From assembly GCF_052857255.1 (NCBI RefSeq), contig NC_135507.1, positions 73,192,330-73,256,329 on the forward strand: DNA of 64,000 nucleotides, written 5' to 3'. A program made the position numbers and the translations under genes. Shown one piece after another: positions 31,340-42,147 of this stretch (within the stretch, counting starts at the first letter, position 1; each line of letters starts with the position of its first letter). The notes under the pieces were generated by a model. It was not told the origin of the DNA. It saw only the letters and a program-made list of their open reading frames with translations, and did not search any database. This stretch comes from Amblyomma americanum. Lineage: Eukaryota > Arthropoda > Arachnida > Ixodida > Ixodidae.

Positions 31340-33103
31340 ATATAATTATAAACAGTTACAACTATACAAATTATATATTATTTAATTCGGAATATCTCCA
31401 TTCCCACTTTCTAGGAAAAGCATGCCGATGTCGGCGACCAAGAAAATACATCTGGTGATCATTCGATCACAATTGCAGAGCGACCTATGAACGACCTGAT
31501 CTACAGTTCCGGCTATGTTTCAACTAAGCTTTTGCGCTTCGTATTCATAATATGATAAGCGAGGTGTGAATACTTGCTTCATAATAATGAAGTCCTCGCC
31601 CTTGATGTCAATTTGATGGTCATTGCACGTGACAGCGAGAGATCTGCTGTGTAAGAGAATTGTCATTGAGCCAACCTGTTCCCCTCGTCACACCATCTTT
31701 CGAGGATTACTTTCAGAACACGGCTTGTGCCAAGATCTGACAGCAAATTAAATTCATCGGGTTGAAAACTGTTCAGCTTTTCTTGTAAACCAGCACTGCT
31801 CTCTTCACGGACGTTTCCCAGCAAACCAGCTTGTTCTTTCGGCGCCAAACGTAAGGCACAGACTTAGCAATCTTGCTGAAGTCTGTAGCTGTGACTTTAT
31901 AAGACCAAATTCGAGTTGATTAGCAAATATGCAGGCACGATGTACTCTGTCTGCGCTGCGTAAATGCAATTGTTTTCAACATTCTTTCCTTTATGATGCA
32001 GCTGTTATATTCCCGGAATGTATGAGTTAGAGTGCACTTCATTTTCCCTAATCCTACAGCTCTCCCTCTCGATGATAGCCTCTTGAGTTTGCTACTTAGT
32101 CACCATAATTTACACCAGGATTGCATTTGGAGGTGGCGGTAGTGGTACTTATTACTAGTAGCAAGTAGCAATAAGAAAAATGGACGTCACCATCGATGAT
32201 AGCAGACAGACACCAAGTTTATTAACGCTGCAGGTCAAGTAGGACGGATGTAGACGAGCTTTCTCGCGTCGGAGACCCAGTCTGTCCGTTACACGAGGCG
32301 AGCTTGAAGGCCCAGAACCATGCGTCGCAGCACGATCTCCCACTGGTCCTCGGTACCGATTATAAAGTGGAATGCAGGCACGTCGGCTACTGCGTAGGAC
32401 TAGAACTTGGGCATAACAGCGCTTAGAAAAAAAATTGGCAGTGGCTTAGCTCGGCTATGCCAGGATATACGTAGCGAAAGCTAAGGCATAGCATGGTTAG
32501 CCTTGGTTAATCTTGATTGCAAGTCCAGGTTAGTCTTGTTGTCTAGCTATGTTGTCGGTGCGTTAAAGACGCCACAACTGCAGTTGCAGCACACGCGAGC
32601 TCTCCTTTTCAATCCTCCGACATGTTGTCAGGCATGCGACACAGCTGGTGAAGCGAGCGGAGGTGAGCGGAACGACGAAGAACGCGGTGTGACGTCATAC
32701 CAAATGGTTGCGGTGGCAAGCCGCGCGGTGTGACATCATACCAGATGGCGCGGCGAGCGCACAATGCACAGTAGCCGTGGACACCCGAACCTCGCCGTAA
32801 ACGAACAGATAAAGGGGCAGGGGAAAAAGAAGGCATGGTTCGGGTGTCCATCGAGATATGTGATTCGCGCGTTGTGACATCATGTGCCTCCTCAGAATGC
32901 GGCCACGGGAAAATCGCAAGTTCACGGCCGGTAAAGCTTTTGCTTCAAAAAATGAATGCTAATTATCTCAGTTAATTCAGGATACCAATCGAAATCAATT
33001 GGCGTTTATTTTGTTTATTGGCGTTGGCGTTGACAACGTCGTAGACGCCGGTGATTTTGAGGAAAGGAAGAGCGCATAACTGGCTTCCTGGGTCATTGTA
33101 CCA
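31340..33103 (+). repeat. Large inverted repeat, left arm
   Basis: The reverse complement matches 36181-37965 along most of its length. Landmarks: tccattcccac near 31398, gcacgtgacagcgagagatc near 31627, gggttgaaaactg near 31760, and gacaacgtcgtagacgcc near 33030. It has a private insertion at 32432-32945. Identity is roughly 70-80 percent with many indels, so it is old. The two arms are probably opposed copies of one repeat family, each ending beside a SINE tRNA head. Confidence 0.75.
32432..32945 (+). mobile_element. Insertion in left arm, non-autonomous element
   Basis: Absent from the right arm. It starts with attggcagtggcttagctcgg, also found inverted at 23965-24045. It contains a short tandem: gcggtgtgacgtcataccaaatgg at 32682-32705 and a diverged second unit 43 bp later. 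No coding. Confidence 0.55.
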
Positions 33104-33465
33104 CCCGCCGTATTGGCCCAGTGGTTAGCGCGCTCGGCTACTGATTCGGAGTTACCGGGTTCGAGCCAGACCGCGGCGGCCACGTCTGGATGCTGGCGAA
33201 ACTCAAGGGCGCTCGTGAGCTGTGAGATGTCAGTGCCAGTTAATGATCCCCAGGTGGATGAAATTACTCGGGAGCCTTCCTCTGTGGCACCTCTTCCTTT
33301 CCTCTCAGTCTCTGCTTTATCCCTTCCTTTATGGCGCGGTTCAGTTGTCCGCCGAGATGTGAGACAGATACTGCGCAATTTTCTTTCTTAAAAAAACAAT
33401 TTCCACCACCAACCTGCCAACTCTTTCTCACCACATCCACGTACCTGAAAACGCGACTGAGGCCT
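33104..33465 (+). mobile_element. SINE family I copy, long-tailed subtype, plus
   Basis: tRNA head (B box ggttcgagcc), body, and, after the usual end, an extra ~60 bases (accacatccacgtacctgaa region) shared with the copy at 41097. The copy is fairly diverged. Confidence 0.75.
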
Positions 33466-33479
33466 CCATTGAAATAATG

Positions 33480-33785
33480 AATGAAAATTGGTCTTAGGGG
33501 AAAGAAAATGGCGCAGTATCTTCCTCACATCTCGGCGGACACCTAAACCCCGCCATAAGAAAAGGGATAATGGAGTAACCGAGAAGTACTAACTAGTAAT
33601 TGGTTTCATTATAACAATAATAAAAAGGAAATAAAATAATTTTGCTAACCCGGCATCTGATACTGAAGCAAAGACATGAAATGAAAGAGGCGCCGTTGTG
33701 GAGGGCTCCGGAATAATTTCGACCACCTGGACTTCTTTAATGTACAATGACAACGCACAACACACGGGAGCCTTTGCGTTTCGGC
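33480..33785 (-). mobile_element. SINE family I copy, minus, split by two E-family insertions
   Basis: The tail half is at 33480-33575, the middle at 33691-33785, and the tRNA head at 36093-36180. An E-family 3' UTR (33576-33690) separates the first two parts and element E2 (33787-36092) the last two. Reading across the insertions restores the family order. Confidence 0.75.
33590..33690 (-). mobile_element. E-family 3' UTR fragment inserted in SINE
   Basis: The minus strand matches the last part of the E-family 3' UTR (gttagcaaaattattttatt and gatactgaagca on plus), also seen at 60490-60610 and 36000-36070, with an internal deletion of about 45 bp. An extremely 5'-truncated insertion. Confidence 0.65.
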
Positions 33786-33786
33786 T

Positions 33787-34519
33787 ACTACTGGACGTCT
33801 CGGGTGCTTTTGACAACGTTCACCGCGCACCAATTCTCGCGGTGCTTGAGGGGGCTGGTGTGAACGGGCGCACCATGCGCGTACGAGTAGGGGGTAAGCT
33901 CTCCAAGCCTCGCCCAGTGGACATGGGCGTGAAGCAGGGCTGGGTGCTATCACCATTTCTGTTTAATGTGGCCATGTCGGTGGTGCCGGCCTCCCTCCCC
34001 ACGAGCGGCCGACACCATGTGTACATGTCCATAAATGCAAACGACATAGCTCTGTTGTGCCGGGGACCACCGGGCGAGGCGTTCCGCGGGCGGGGGTGCC
34101 TTCAGGGAGCCCTCACCGCAATCGATGCCATCTTGCGTGGCCTTGATCTGTCGCTGAGCGCGGACAAATCGGTGGTCATGGCCTGCGTTTCGCGCTCGCT
34201 CGCGCACCTTGCGCCACTGTCACTGGACGGGACTCCGATTCCTTGGCGTAAATCGGTGCGGTACCTTGGCCTGGACCTCGACTGGCGCCTTTCCTTCAGC
34301 CCCGCGGCGACCAAGGCCTGTCTGCAGATGAAGAGGATCGCCGCCGCCGTGCATGAGCTCACCGCTCGAGGCCAGGGCATCTCCCAGCAAGCCGCGCTGC
34401 GGCTATACAATGCCGCAGCTTTGGGTGCGGTGCTCTATGCGTTGCCGCTCGTCACGGTGCGCAAGCATGCTGGAAGAACCTCGAGCTTCAGCACAGCAAT
34501 TCCCTGCGCGTGTGCCTAG
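33787..34519 (+). pseudogene. Reverse transcriptase of element E2, inactive
   Basis: Opens with LLLDVSGAFDNVHRAPILAV (first Asp present). A short in-frame deletion follows GAGV, removing about 13 residues found in E. GVKQGWVLSPFLFNVAM has Pro-Gln and Ser changes, and the active site reads INANDIALL instead of IYADDIALW, losing Tyr and one catalytic Asp. A frameshift near 34470 ends the frame at 34519. The downstream frame continues the homology. Confidence 0.85.
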
Positions 34520-34819
34520 GCCTGCCCAAAAACTCGCAGTGCGCCGCAACGTTGGCCGAGGCAGAAGCGTGGCCACTTGAGCTCCAAGCACCGCGCAGGG
34601 CATTGAATCACATCGACCGGCCTCACCGCGCACCGGACGGCGGCTCGCTGCTGGAGCGTATGCGCTCCCACCCGCGCTAACGAATGGGCGCGGCGCTGTT
34701 CGAGTATGAGCAATTGACCCAAGGCCCACCCCCCTACGGCTCTTGCGCGCCCTGGCCTGCTGCCTCAGAGGTACAGCGAGAGATCGTCGGCATTGCGGTA
34801 AAGCGGAGCACACCCCTCT

Positions 34820-35722
34820 GTGCTATGCAGCAGCTGGCCAGAGCCGTCATACACGAGGAGCTCCAGGACCGTGTACACCGACGGCTCAGAGGCCCGCGAC
34901 AGCTGCTCCCTTGCTGCGGCGGCCACCATCCTCGCCCTGCGACTGCACAGCCAGCAACACGCAGCCTTCCTGGGCTCCTACACCACGGCGGAGTTGATGG
35001 TGATCCGGCTCGGGCTGAACCTGCTGCTCACCGTCGGCCCTCCGCCGCCCAGGAATGCTCTGCTGTGTGACTCCCGCGCCGCCCTCAGCCTCCTGCAATC
35101 TAACGGCCGCGGTACCCCACTAATGCGCGAAATTCGCTCGCGCATCGAGTGCCTCGCGCAGAGAGGTTGTGCCGCGCGTGCACAGTGGGTGCCCGGTCAC
35201 TGCGGCATCGCAGGCAACGAAGAAGCTAACGACCTCGCGACCGCTGCACACCAACTACCTGCCAGCGACCTGCCCCTTGCGCTGGAGGACGTGCGTGCGG
35301 TCATCCACGACCATTTCCGAAAGCAGCACCCCAACCCACGCATCGCGGGAGGGGAGCGCATCGACAGTGTCACCGGCTGTCGCGCACTTACACGGTCACA
35401 ACGTGCAATGATCCTCCGCGCGCGCATTGGCTGCGTGTGTCCCGGGGAACGACGGGTGCGTCACGGAATCGCGACGAGTGATGTGATTGACGGATGCGGT
35501 GCAGTGGAAACACTAGAACACCTGCTCCTTCACTGTACCGCGTTCGCCGATGCCCGTCGCGATATGCTCGCGGCCTATAGGGCGCAAGGCATACTACAAG
35601 ACTCCATCAAGGCGCTATTGTGGCCGCAGGGCAGTGCGCGCACTCGTGAGCGAACTTTGGTGAGCCTCTGTGCATTCCTCGAACACACGGGCTTGACGTC
35701 CCGTCTGTTCTCCGTCAGGTAG
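34820..35722 (+). pseudogene. RNase H and C-terminal tail of element E2
   Basis: RNase H: VYTDGSEARDSCSLAAAATI (Asp), SYTTAELMVIRLGLNL (Glu), LLCDSRAALSLLQ (Asp), and WVPGHCGIAGNEEANDLATA (His and Asn in place of the final Asp pair of E, which reads EEADDLA). The C-terminal finger reads VIDGCGAVETLEHLLLHC; the first Cys is changed to Ile. It ends FSVR with a stop at 35720. Long and open, but upstream is broken. Confidence 0.85.
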
Positions 35723-36092
35723 TTACACGCAGTGACCGAACGCTCCGCGAGTTCTACCTTGAACGATTAATAACTGGACGCCCCACTCCAGTTGTAACCA
35801 ACACAGTGCTGTGCGCGTGTGTGATTTAATTCCTCTAATATGAACTAATCACGCGCACAACCTGGACACATTTCTTATTGTGTACATAGTTTGTACATAT
35901 AACTTCTCCCCCTATCCTCTCTTCCTGTCCACTCACCTCTTTCATTTCATTTCTCCATTCTGCCTGCTTTCCTTTATTTCCGCTGCCCCAGCTCAGGTGC
36001 TTCAATATCGATGGCAGATGCCGGGGTTAGCAAAAATCTTTTCCTTCCTTTTTACTATTACTTTTAATAAAACCACTACCACCACCACCTCC

Positions 36093-36180
36093 ATCGAAAC
36101 GCGGCCGCCGTGGTCGGTTTCGACCCCAGGCACTGTGATTCAGTAGCCCAGCGCACTAACCACTGAGCCACGGCTTCGGG
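36093..36180 (-). mobile_element. tRNA head of the split SINE I
   Basis: The minus strand gives a tRNA-like head with A box tggctcagtggttag and a weak B box (gtcgaaacc). It completes the SINE whose body lies at 33480-33785. Confidence 0.75.
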
Positions 36181-37965
36181 TGGTCCCTGAACAAAGGAGC
36201 CATTTATGCGCCCTTCCTTTCCTCAATATCACTGGCGTTCACGACGTTGTCAATGCCAACTCCAATGAACACACTAAACGCCAATAGCTTTCGCTTGGTA
36301 TCCTGGATTAGCTGAGCTGATTAGCATTCACTTTCTCTAAGCACCGTTATGCGCAGGTTCTAGTCCTACGCAGTAACAGACGTGCCTGCAATCCCCTTTA
36401 TAATCTCTACCGAGGAGCAGTGGGAGATCGCGCTGCGTAGCATGGAACTGAGCCTTCAAGCTCGGCACGTGTAACGGGCTTACTGTGTCCTCCAGACGGG
36501 AAAGCTCTAGGACATCCGGTCTACTTTACCTGCAGCGTTAATAAAGTTAGTGTCTGTCTATTGTCGGAGATTGTGGCGTCCATTTTTCCTATTTTTACTT
36601 ACTGCTAGGAATAAGTACCGTCACTTTCAAATGCACTCGTGTGATTTAAATTAAGTATGCTATAAAAATCAAAGAGGCAATAATCACGAGGGCGAGCTGT
36701 AGGATTATGGAGAAGGAAGAGCACTCCAACTGAGACATTCCGCCGACATTAAATCAGTATCCTGAAGGGAAAATGTGGAAAAGAATCTCAAGTGCATGCT
36801 GTACAAAGAATACAACGAGCGTGCACATCTGATAACCTGCTCGGGTTTGGTGTAATGAAGTAGCAGCTACAGACTTTAGCTGGAGTTGTAAGTCTATACC
36901 ATCGAACTGGCCACGGAGGAATAAGCTTGTTTGCTGGGCGACGTCCGCGAACAGAGTAGGGCTTGTTTACCAGAGAAGTATAGCAGTTTTCAACCCAGTG
37001 ATATTTAAATTTGCTGCGAGAGTATGCCACACGCCGTAGTGACGGCTGTAAGCAGTCGTCGAAAGATTGCATGAGAAAGTTAGCCGGTGCATGGGCTTAA
37101 TGACAATTCTGTTACACAGCAAATCTCTCGCTGTCACGTGCAATGACCATCAAAGTGGCGTCATTGGCGAGGACAGGTTTAGTATCAAGCAAGTATGCAC
37201 ACGTCGATTATCATAATATGGATAGCAGGCGCAAAACATTAGCTGAGACGTCGCGGGAACTGTACATCACGTTGCTCATATGTCACTCTACACTTGCAAT
37301 CGAATGATGACCAGACATATATTCTTCGACGCAGATAATGGTACGCACTTCCTATAAACCACCATCTGGAAGTCCTTGAAGTAACGAGTTCTAGCTGTTT
37401 GATTTACTAAAATTGATATGAATTAGATTAAAGTGTGGTACGCTTTGCATCTGAGTGCTCCCGAGGGATACAGTTGTTTACATATGGCTGCACGCACCCC
37501 GCCTAGCCAAGCACAAGTAATGTTATTGGCCGCCATCTTAGCTTTGACTCCACACAGAAAGGCGCCATCTTCAATTTAAAATTCGAAACTATGCGACCAT
37601 TTCGTCCCCATGACGTCATAATCACGTGGTTTCTGTTCTATCTGCCATACTGGATCGTGACTTCAGCATTGGCAGCGGAATTTGGCCGCCATCTTCGATT
37701 TGAGACTCAAAAACTTTGCCACCGGAGATCTTTGAATACGACGCCATAATCACGTGGTTTCACTCCTGTCCGCCACATTGGGTATTGACGTCATCATTGG
37801 CACCCGAACATAGGCGTCATCTTTAATTCCTCGATCTTAGAAAATTTCATGCCGAAGGCAAGTGGTAGCAAACATGATGAGTATGAGGTAACGCTCTTAA
37901 AAGTGGGAATGGATATATTCCGACTGAGATGTTAAAATGCTGCATAGGTAGAACTGTATATAATT
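36181..37965 (-). repeat. Large inverted repeat, right arm
   Basis: Inverse of 31340-33103. A private insertion of about 550 bp at 37340-37890 contains a tandem of regulatory-like motifs. Outside that, landmarks match the left arm in reverse order. Confidence 0.75.
37525..37840 (+). repeat. Diverged tandem repeat with CCGCCATCTT, TGACGTCA-like and CACGTG motifs
   Basis: Units start at 37525 and 37680 with ttggccgccatctt, and a third, more diverged, near 37797. Each unit has a tgacgtca-like site and, in the first two, ataatcacgtggtttc. Unit length is about 115-155 bp. Motif names are by eye. Confidence 0.55.
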
Positions 37966-38204
37966 ATTTAACCCACATATACACACATACTCACACACAC
38001 GCCCGCATATATATATAAACAAAGGGAAAGGAGGGGCTCGTATGAAAAACATGGACACCAACAGTCACCGAAATCATAAGCGAATGGTTCTATTTTATAA
38101 TTTGTAGCGCTGAACGGTGGGAGAATAATACATCCATGAATCTGTCGCTTAAAGTAAATTGATTATAAAGCAGCAGAAAAAGCAGCCGTGCGGCCGGTGG
38201 GATC

Positions 38205-38303
38205 CGAACCACACACACACACGCGCGCGCGCGCACACACACACACAAACACGCATGCACGCACACGCTCGCACGCACGCACACGCACGCACACGCACAC
38301 AGA
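38205..38303. repeat. (CA)n/(CG)n microsatellite
   Basis: Alternating ca, cg and gcac units with minor interruptions. Predicted frames across it are artefacts of the repeat. Confidence 0.95.
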
Positions 38304-38719
38304 TGGGACTCCAAGAAAAGCTTGTGCCATTCAGGAAAAGTGCAGCGGTTTGAAGGCCTGTTGGAATGCGTTCGCTGTGGCCGCACGAAATAATTGCGAT
38401 GTTTTAAAAAGGCAACAGCTTCAAAATAACGTCAAAACACTTCCACACAGTTCTCAACAAATCCGTCTTCAAGGACTTTCAAGGTCGGAATATGAGGACC
38501 GCAAAAAAGACTCTGGGATTAATTAACTGCCCTCTTGCAATCCCTCAATGGGAGTGCGATAGAGGACTAGCTTACCTGCTTTTTACTCCAATATAGGCGT
38601 GTTCCTGTTTAGAGTGTATGCCCCACCTGTGGTTATTTAACTCTCATTCATGCCGCACAGCGCTAGGAAATTTTAACATGACAGTGTTAAGCAGCTTGTG
38701 TCGCAGAAAATCCGTCGTC
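38304..38719. other. Unassigned, partly similar to 27590-27700
   Basis: Shares the ttgtgccattcaggaaaa and cacttccac motifs with 27600-27680. Otherwise nothing recognised. Confidence 0.3.
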
Positions 38720-39075
38720 GGCATCGTTGACCACGAGCAAAAAATTGACACAAAGTTTTCAGAGAAGCAACCTGGGAGGCAGGTTGGCCACTCAGGTCAC
38801 GTGACCTTGTGGCGTCATCACAACCTCCACACCCAATTGCGAGCGAACTGCGCACCGTGGCAGGCGGCAGTGAAATTCATGATTGGTCGCGACTGGCTAC
38901 CCGAGAAGAACGGCCGGGGTCGCACAAGCCCCATCGGTGGCAGCAGTGGCGCATCGCCTAATCTCTGCACCAATACGCCACTACGCCAGGAGAGGAGTGA
39001 GGACTCCCAGTAATCTATGAATGTTAAGTAGAGAATGACCAATTTTGCATATATGGACAATAACCCATTCAGCTA
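38720..39075 (-). mobile_element. tRNA-like SINE family IV copy, minus
   Basis: The reverse complement resembles 3348-3800: head-like ggcgcagt and gcagagattaggcgatgcg, body with gattggtcgcgactgg, and the opposite end near 38730. Diverged. Confidence 0.6.
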
Positions 39076-39900
39076 TCGCGACATACTCTTAAAGCGAACC
39101 TTAAGTGTCCCATCCAATTGTTACAGAGGGCACTCTTTTTTTAAAGGATCCCCAGGGACACACGCGAAGCTCGTATGAATAGCATGGACTGGATGAATTT
39201 TGCTGGCATACGCTTCTAATCGAGCCGGGTCTTTTTTTTTCTATGTGCTAAGCATTAGTTTCTTTATTTCTGTGACGGCTCGTGCAATTCTGTCATTCCG
39301 CTTGTGTGTAATCGGCGTTTTATGCGTTATTCCCTGCTCATTGCTGGATGTCGAGCTCATTTCGTCCAAAGTGTGGGAAGAGCTGCTTTGTGTGTTTAAA
39401 ATGACACATTAGAAATACATGCACCCGAGCAAGCTCTGAAAGTGATCCTTGATGCTGTTTCATTTAACTGCTTATCCATTAAAACACTATATTTTGAATG
39501 GGTGTAATGTATAATAAAGCGCCCATTCTGAAGGTGTCGCTTGTTGCTAAATGCCCTTTTGAAGTGGCGCAGCGGTGTTAGCAGCAGACACTGCAATCCC
39601 CGTAAAGTGTGTATGGTAGTTCACGTGTGGCGTAAAAATGGAGGTCACCGCGTCTGCAGTAATAATTCGTGTCTGAAGCTCGTTCCTTTAAGCTCCGAAA
39701 TGGTTCAATATTTCTTTTTGTTTTTGTTTGCATTTACATCGTCGCTTTTGCGAACTTTGTTTTGGGGTCGAAGTAACTTCATTTTTTCCTTCTCTTCCCT
39801 GCGTGCTCTAAGCCACCGCTTGTCCCTGTTTTCGCTGTAGAAGCACCTCTTCGTCTATTTCCATTCGTTATTTTTTATCACTCCTTAAATAATAGATTAC
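39076..39900. other. Unassigned AT-rich spacer
   Basis: No supported gene, RNA or repeat. The plus frame at 39200-39412 is hydrophobic but T-rich and without family resemblance. Confidence 0.3.
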
Positions 39901-40345
39901 TCTGTGGTCACGGGCAGCAGAAGACTGCCAGCCCATACGTAACATGCAGTGAAAACCCAGGAAAAATTCGCAGTGCCCCTGGTGGGCACGCGAGAAAGTT
40001 TTACTGCCGACCACGTACACCTCTTCAGACGCGGCCAGACGACTTTCTGCACGTGGTAGCGATTGTGGCTCAGCTTGAGCCAGTGGGCAGGCCTGTGCAC
40101 TTTCCTTTTCATTTTTCCTGGCAACAACAGAACAGAACAGGCGACCACCGTGTGCTCACTAGACTGGCACGAAGAATGTAATTTCGTTTGAGGAAGGGAA
40201 CCGCTGTAGCTGTGTGCCCATTGTAGAGAGGGCGGAAGTCTACAGTAGAGAGAGGGCTCCCAGACGAAGACAAGTCCTCTTGTCGAAACATTGGCTAAGT
40301 CCCGTCAGGCTCCCCCCTTCTTGTTGACTTTGCTTGTGCTGTCGT
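39900..40345. other. Sequence around the hammerhead-like motif
   Basis: Could be a Penelope-like terminal repeat fragment, but no RT or GIY-YIG coding was seen here. Unrelated by eye to the Penelope-like element at 9351-12290. Confidence 0.3.
40261..40289 (+). ncRNA. Hammerhead-ribozyme-like core, probable Penelope-like remnant
   Basis: The core has cagacga, then a hairpin gacaag-tcct-cttgtc, then gaaac, matching the hammerhead order CUGANGA, stem II, GAAA, with U4 changed to A. A possible cleavage triplet gtc lies at about 40304. Similar motifs are established in the terminal repeats of Penelope-like elements. The U4 change and unclear stem I suggest it is not active. Confidence 0.5.
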
Positions 40346-40349
40346 TTCA

Positions 40350-40593
40350 CGGTGGACACCTCAATCACGTCGAGAAGACAGGGGGGAGTGAAATAAGGAA
40401 GGTACAAAAAAGTGCGCAATTGAGCGCTCCGAAATAATTTCGACCGCCTGGTGCTCTTTAACATCAGCTGACATTGTGCAGCAAAGGGGCATCTTTTGCA
40501 GTTCACCTCTGCGGAAACGCGGACGCCGCAGCCGAGACCACGCGCTATTCAGCTCAGCAAGCGAACGTATAGCCGCTAAGCAACCGCGCCGGG
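40350..40593 (-). mobile_element. SINE family I copy, very diverged, minus
   Basis: Order of recognisable pieces on minus: decayed head (gcggcgtccgcgtttccgc), body (gtgctct and cctggt region), gagcgctccgaaataatttcg, and the tail region with gtggacacctcaatca. Low identity. Confidence 0.5.
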
Positions 40594-40782
40594 TAATTTT
40601 TTTACTTCTGTGCAATACGTTCGCATATGTGGTCTGCTCTCGTCTTTTAATTAGTTCATATATTAACCAAATTTTCAGATTTTATTTGCGCCATAGCAGC
40701 CAATCTTTAAGAAATCTTCCAGTTCGTTACTTGCACTCAATGTGGAGGCCATATGCAGTGAAGACAAATTGCTCCAACTAGA

Positions 40783-40977
40783 ATGTCAATTCTTCTAGAA
40801 TGTCAAGCTGGCGCAGGGATGCAGATGCAGCACTGGCAAGGAGGTCTCAAACAGGAAGAAAGCTCCGCCTCTAGCCATGTTACCGATGTTCCTGCAGCCA
40901 CGGACCAGAGCAAATTGGGCCAGTGCCCGAGTCAGCACTGCTGCCGTCACGGGAGGTGGCCACCACCGCTGCTGTGA
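40783..40977 (+). CDS. Weak open frame, Gln/Ser-rich
   Basis: 64 codons (MSILLECQAGAGMQMQHWQG and so on). No family recognised. It precedes the SINE at 41097 and could be part of the same ancestral coding stretch as 41634-42147, but a stop and no clear splice sites lie between. Confidence 0.2.
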   Translation: MSILLECQAGAGMQMQHWQGGLKQEESSASSHVTDVPAATDQSKLGQCPSQHCCRHGRWPPPLL

Positions 40978-41096
40978 TGCAGCACGTGAATGGAGGACGT
41001 CAGGGAGTTCCAGGGGTTCTCAGCGACCCACCGAGCCACGTGATCTTGATTGATTACGCTGAAGCCTGAAAACATGTTTTATTCTTTGGCCTTGAC

Positions 41097-41617
41097 CCGC
41101 CGCGGTGGCTCAGTGGTTAGAGCGCTCGGCTACTGATCCCGAGTTCCCGGGTTCGAATCCGACCGCGGCGGCTACGTCTTTATGGAGGAAAAACGCTAAG
41201 GCGCCCGTGTGCTGTCCGATGTCAGTGCACGTTAAAGATCCCCAGGTGGTCGAAATTAGTCGGGACCCTTCCACTGTGGCACCTATTCCTTTCCTCTCAG
41301 TCCTTGCTTTATCCCTTCTCTTACGGCGCGTTTCAGTTGCCCGCCGAGCAGTGAGACAGATGCTGCGCAATTTCCTTTCCTAAAAAAACCAATTTCGACC
41401 ACCAGCCTGTCATGTCTTTCTGACCACATCCACGTACCTGAAAACCCGACTGAGGGCTTAGAAATTAATCCGGAGCCCTCCACTACGGCACCACTTTCTT
41501 CCTTTCTTCTTTCACTCCCTCCTTTATCCCTTCTCTTACGGTGCGGTTCAGGTGTCCAACTATATACGAGACTGGTACTGCACCATTTTCTTTTCCCCAA
41601 AACCAATTATTATTATT
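41097..41617 (+). mobile_element. Composite SINE (long-tailed family I plus second 3' half) with TSD
   Basis: Head, body and long tail as in 33104-33465, then directly a second family I 3' half from about 41457 (ggagccctccactacggcac region) ending in (ATT)n. The whole unit is flanked by attctttggccttgac at 41081-41096 and a one-mismatch copy at 41618-41633. The flanks prove it moved as a single unit of about 520 bp. Confidence 0.85.
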
Positions 41618-41633
41618 ATTCTTTGGTCTTGAC

Positions 41634-42147
41634 TGCGGTGCATCTACACTCGACAAGGACGACTCAGCCGTCTCCTCCTGTTACAACGACCGGAAGTGCA
41701 CAGAGCAGCCCGCGTCGGTCATAACAGCGAACCAAGACAACGAATCGCATGAAGAAAGTGCAGCCGAAGTCTTCGATATCGGCAAGGGCGAGTCCGGATT
41801 GCAAATCCCCGGCAGTGAGCATCCGGACGTCGTTGCTGCGAGAGGCGTCCTGCCTCCGTTGGCTTTGCGTGGCCCAGTTCTGGTGAAAGACTGTCAGGCG
41901 CAAGAGCTGGAAGCAAAACGGCGCCAATCTTGCCGAAGATCGCCAGGAACATCCATGTTCGGACGCGAGGCAGGCGGGTGCTTCTGGTCTTGGAGGAGCT
42001 GACGAAGTATTCAAGGAGGCCGACGACGTGAAGCACGAGGCGTCTCCGGAAGAAGAGCGCGCTACGGAGATGGTCACGGGCGCGTTCTCGGTGGAGACGG
42101 AAAATAATCACGCCATCAGCTCATCGTCTACACGAAACTGTAGTCCC
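41634..42147 (+). pseudogene. Acidic coding-like stretch, frame-shifted, unassigned
   Basis: Two long overlapping frames: first about 41607-42002 (STLDKDDSAVSSCYNDRKCT, then NQDNESHEESAAEVFDIGKG), second 41890-42147 (GGADEVFKEADDVKHEASPE, then EERATEMVTGAFSVETENN, ending CSP and a stop). Codon use is GC-rich and acidic, unlike surrounding AT-rich DNA. The change of frame between 41885 and 42000 suggests a frameshifted gene or exon. It resembles a disordered cytoplasmic tail. No family recognised. A composite SINE sits directly upstream. Confidence 0.35.

Larger units (their letters stand above)
33787..36092 (+). mobile_element. Non-LTR element E2, 5'-truncated and dead
   Basis: Same GC-rich family as element E (60456-64000). 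It starts at the RT first-Asp motif and runs through RNase H, 3' UTR and an (ACC)n tail at about 36067-36092. It is inserted into a minus-strand SINE I, in opposite orientation to the SINE. Confidence 0.9.

Noticed and set aside
33698..33786. N-terminal extension of the E2 reverse transcriptase frame
   Set aside because: The first ~30 codons are translated SINE sequence; homology to element E begins at 33787.
38159..38526. His/Thr/Arg-rich open frames over the CA/CG repeat
   Set aside because: They are translations of a microsatellite on both strands, without protein-like composition outside it.
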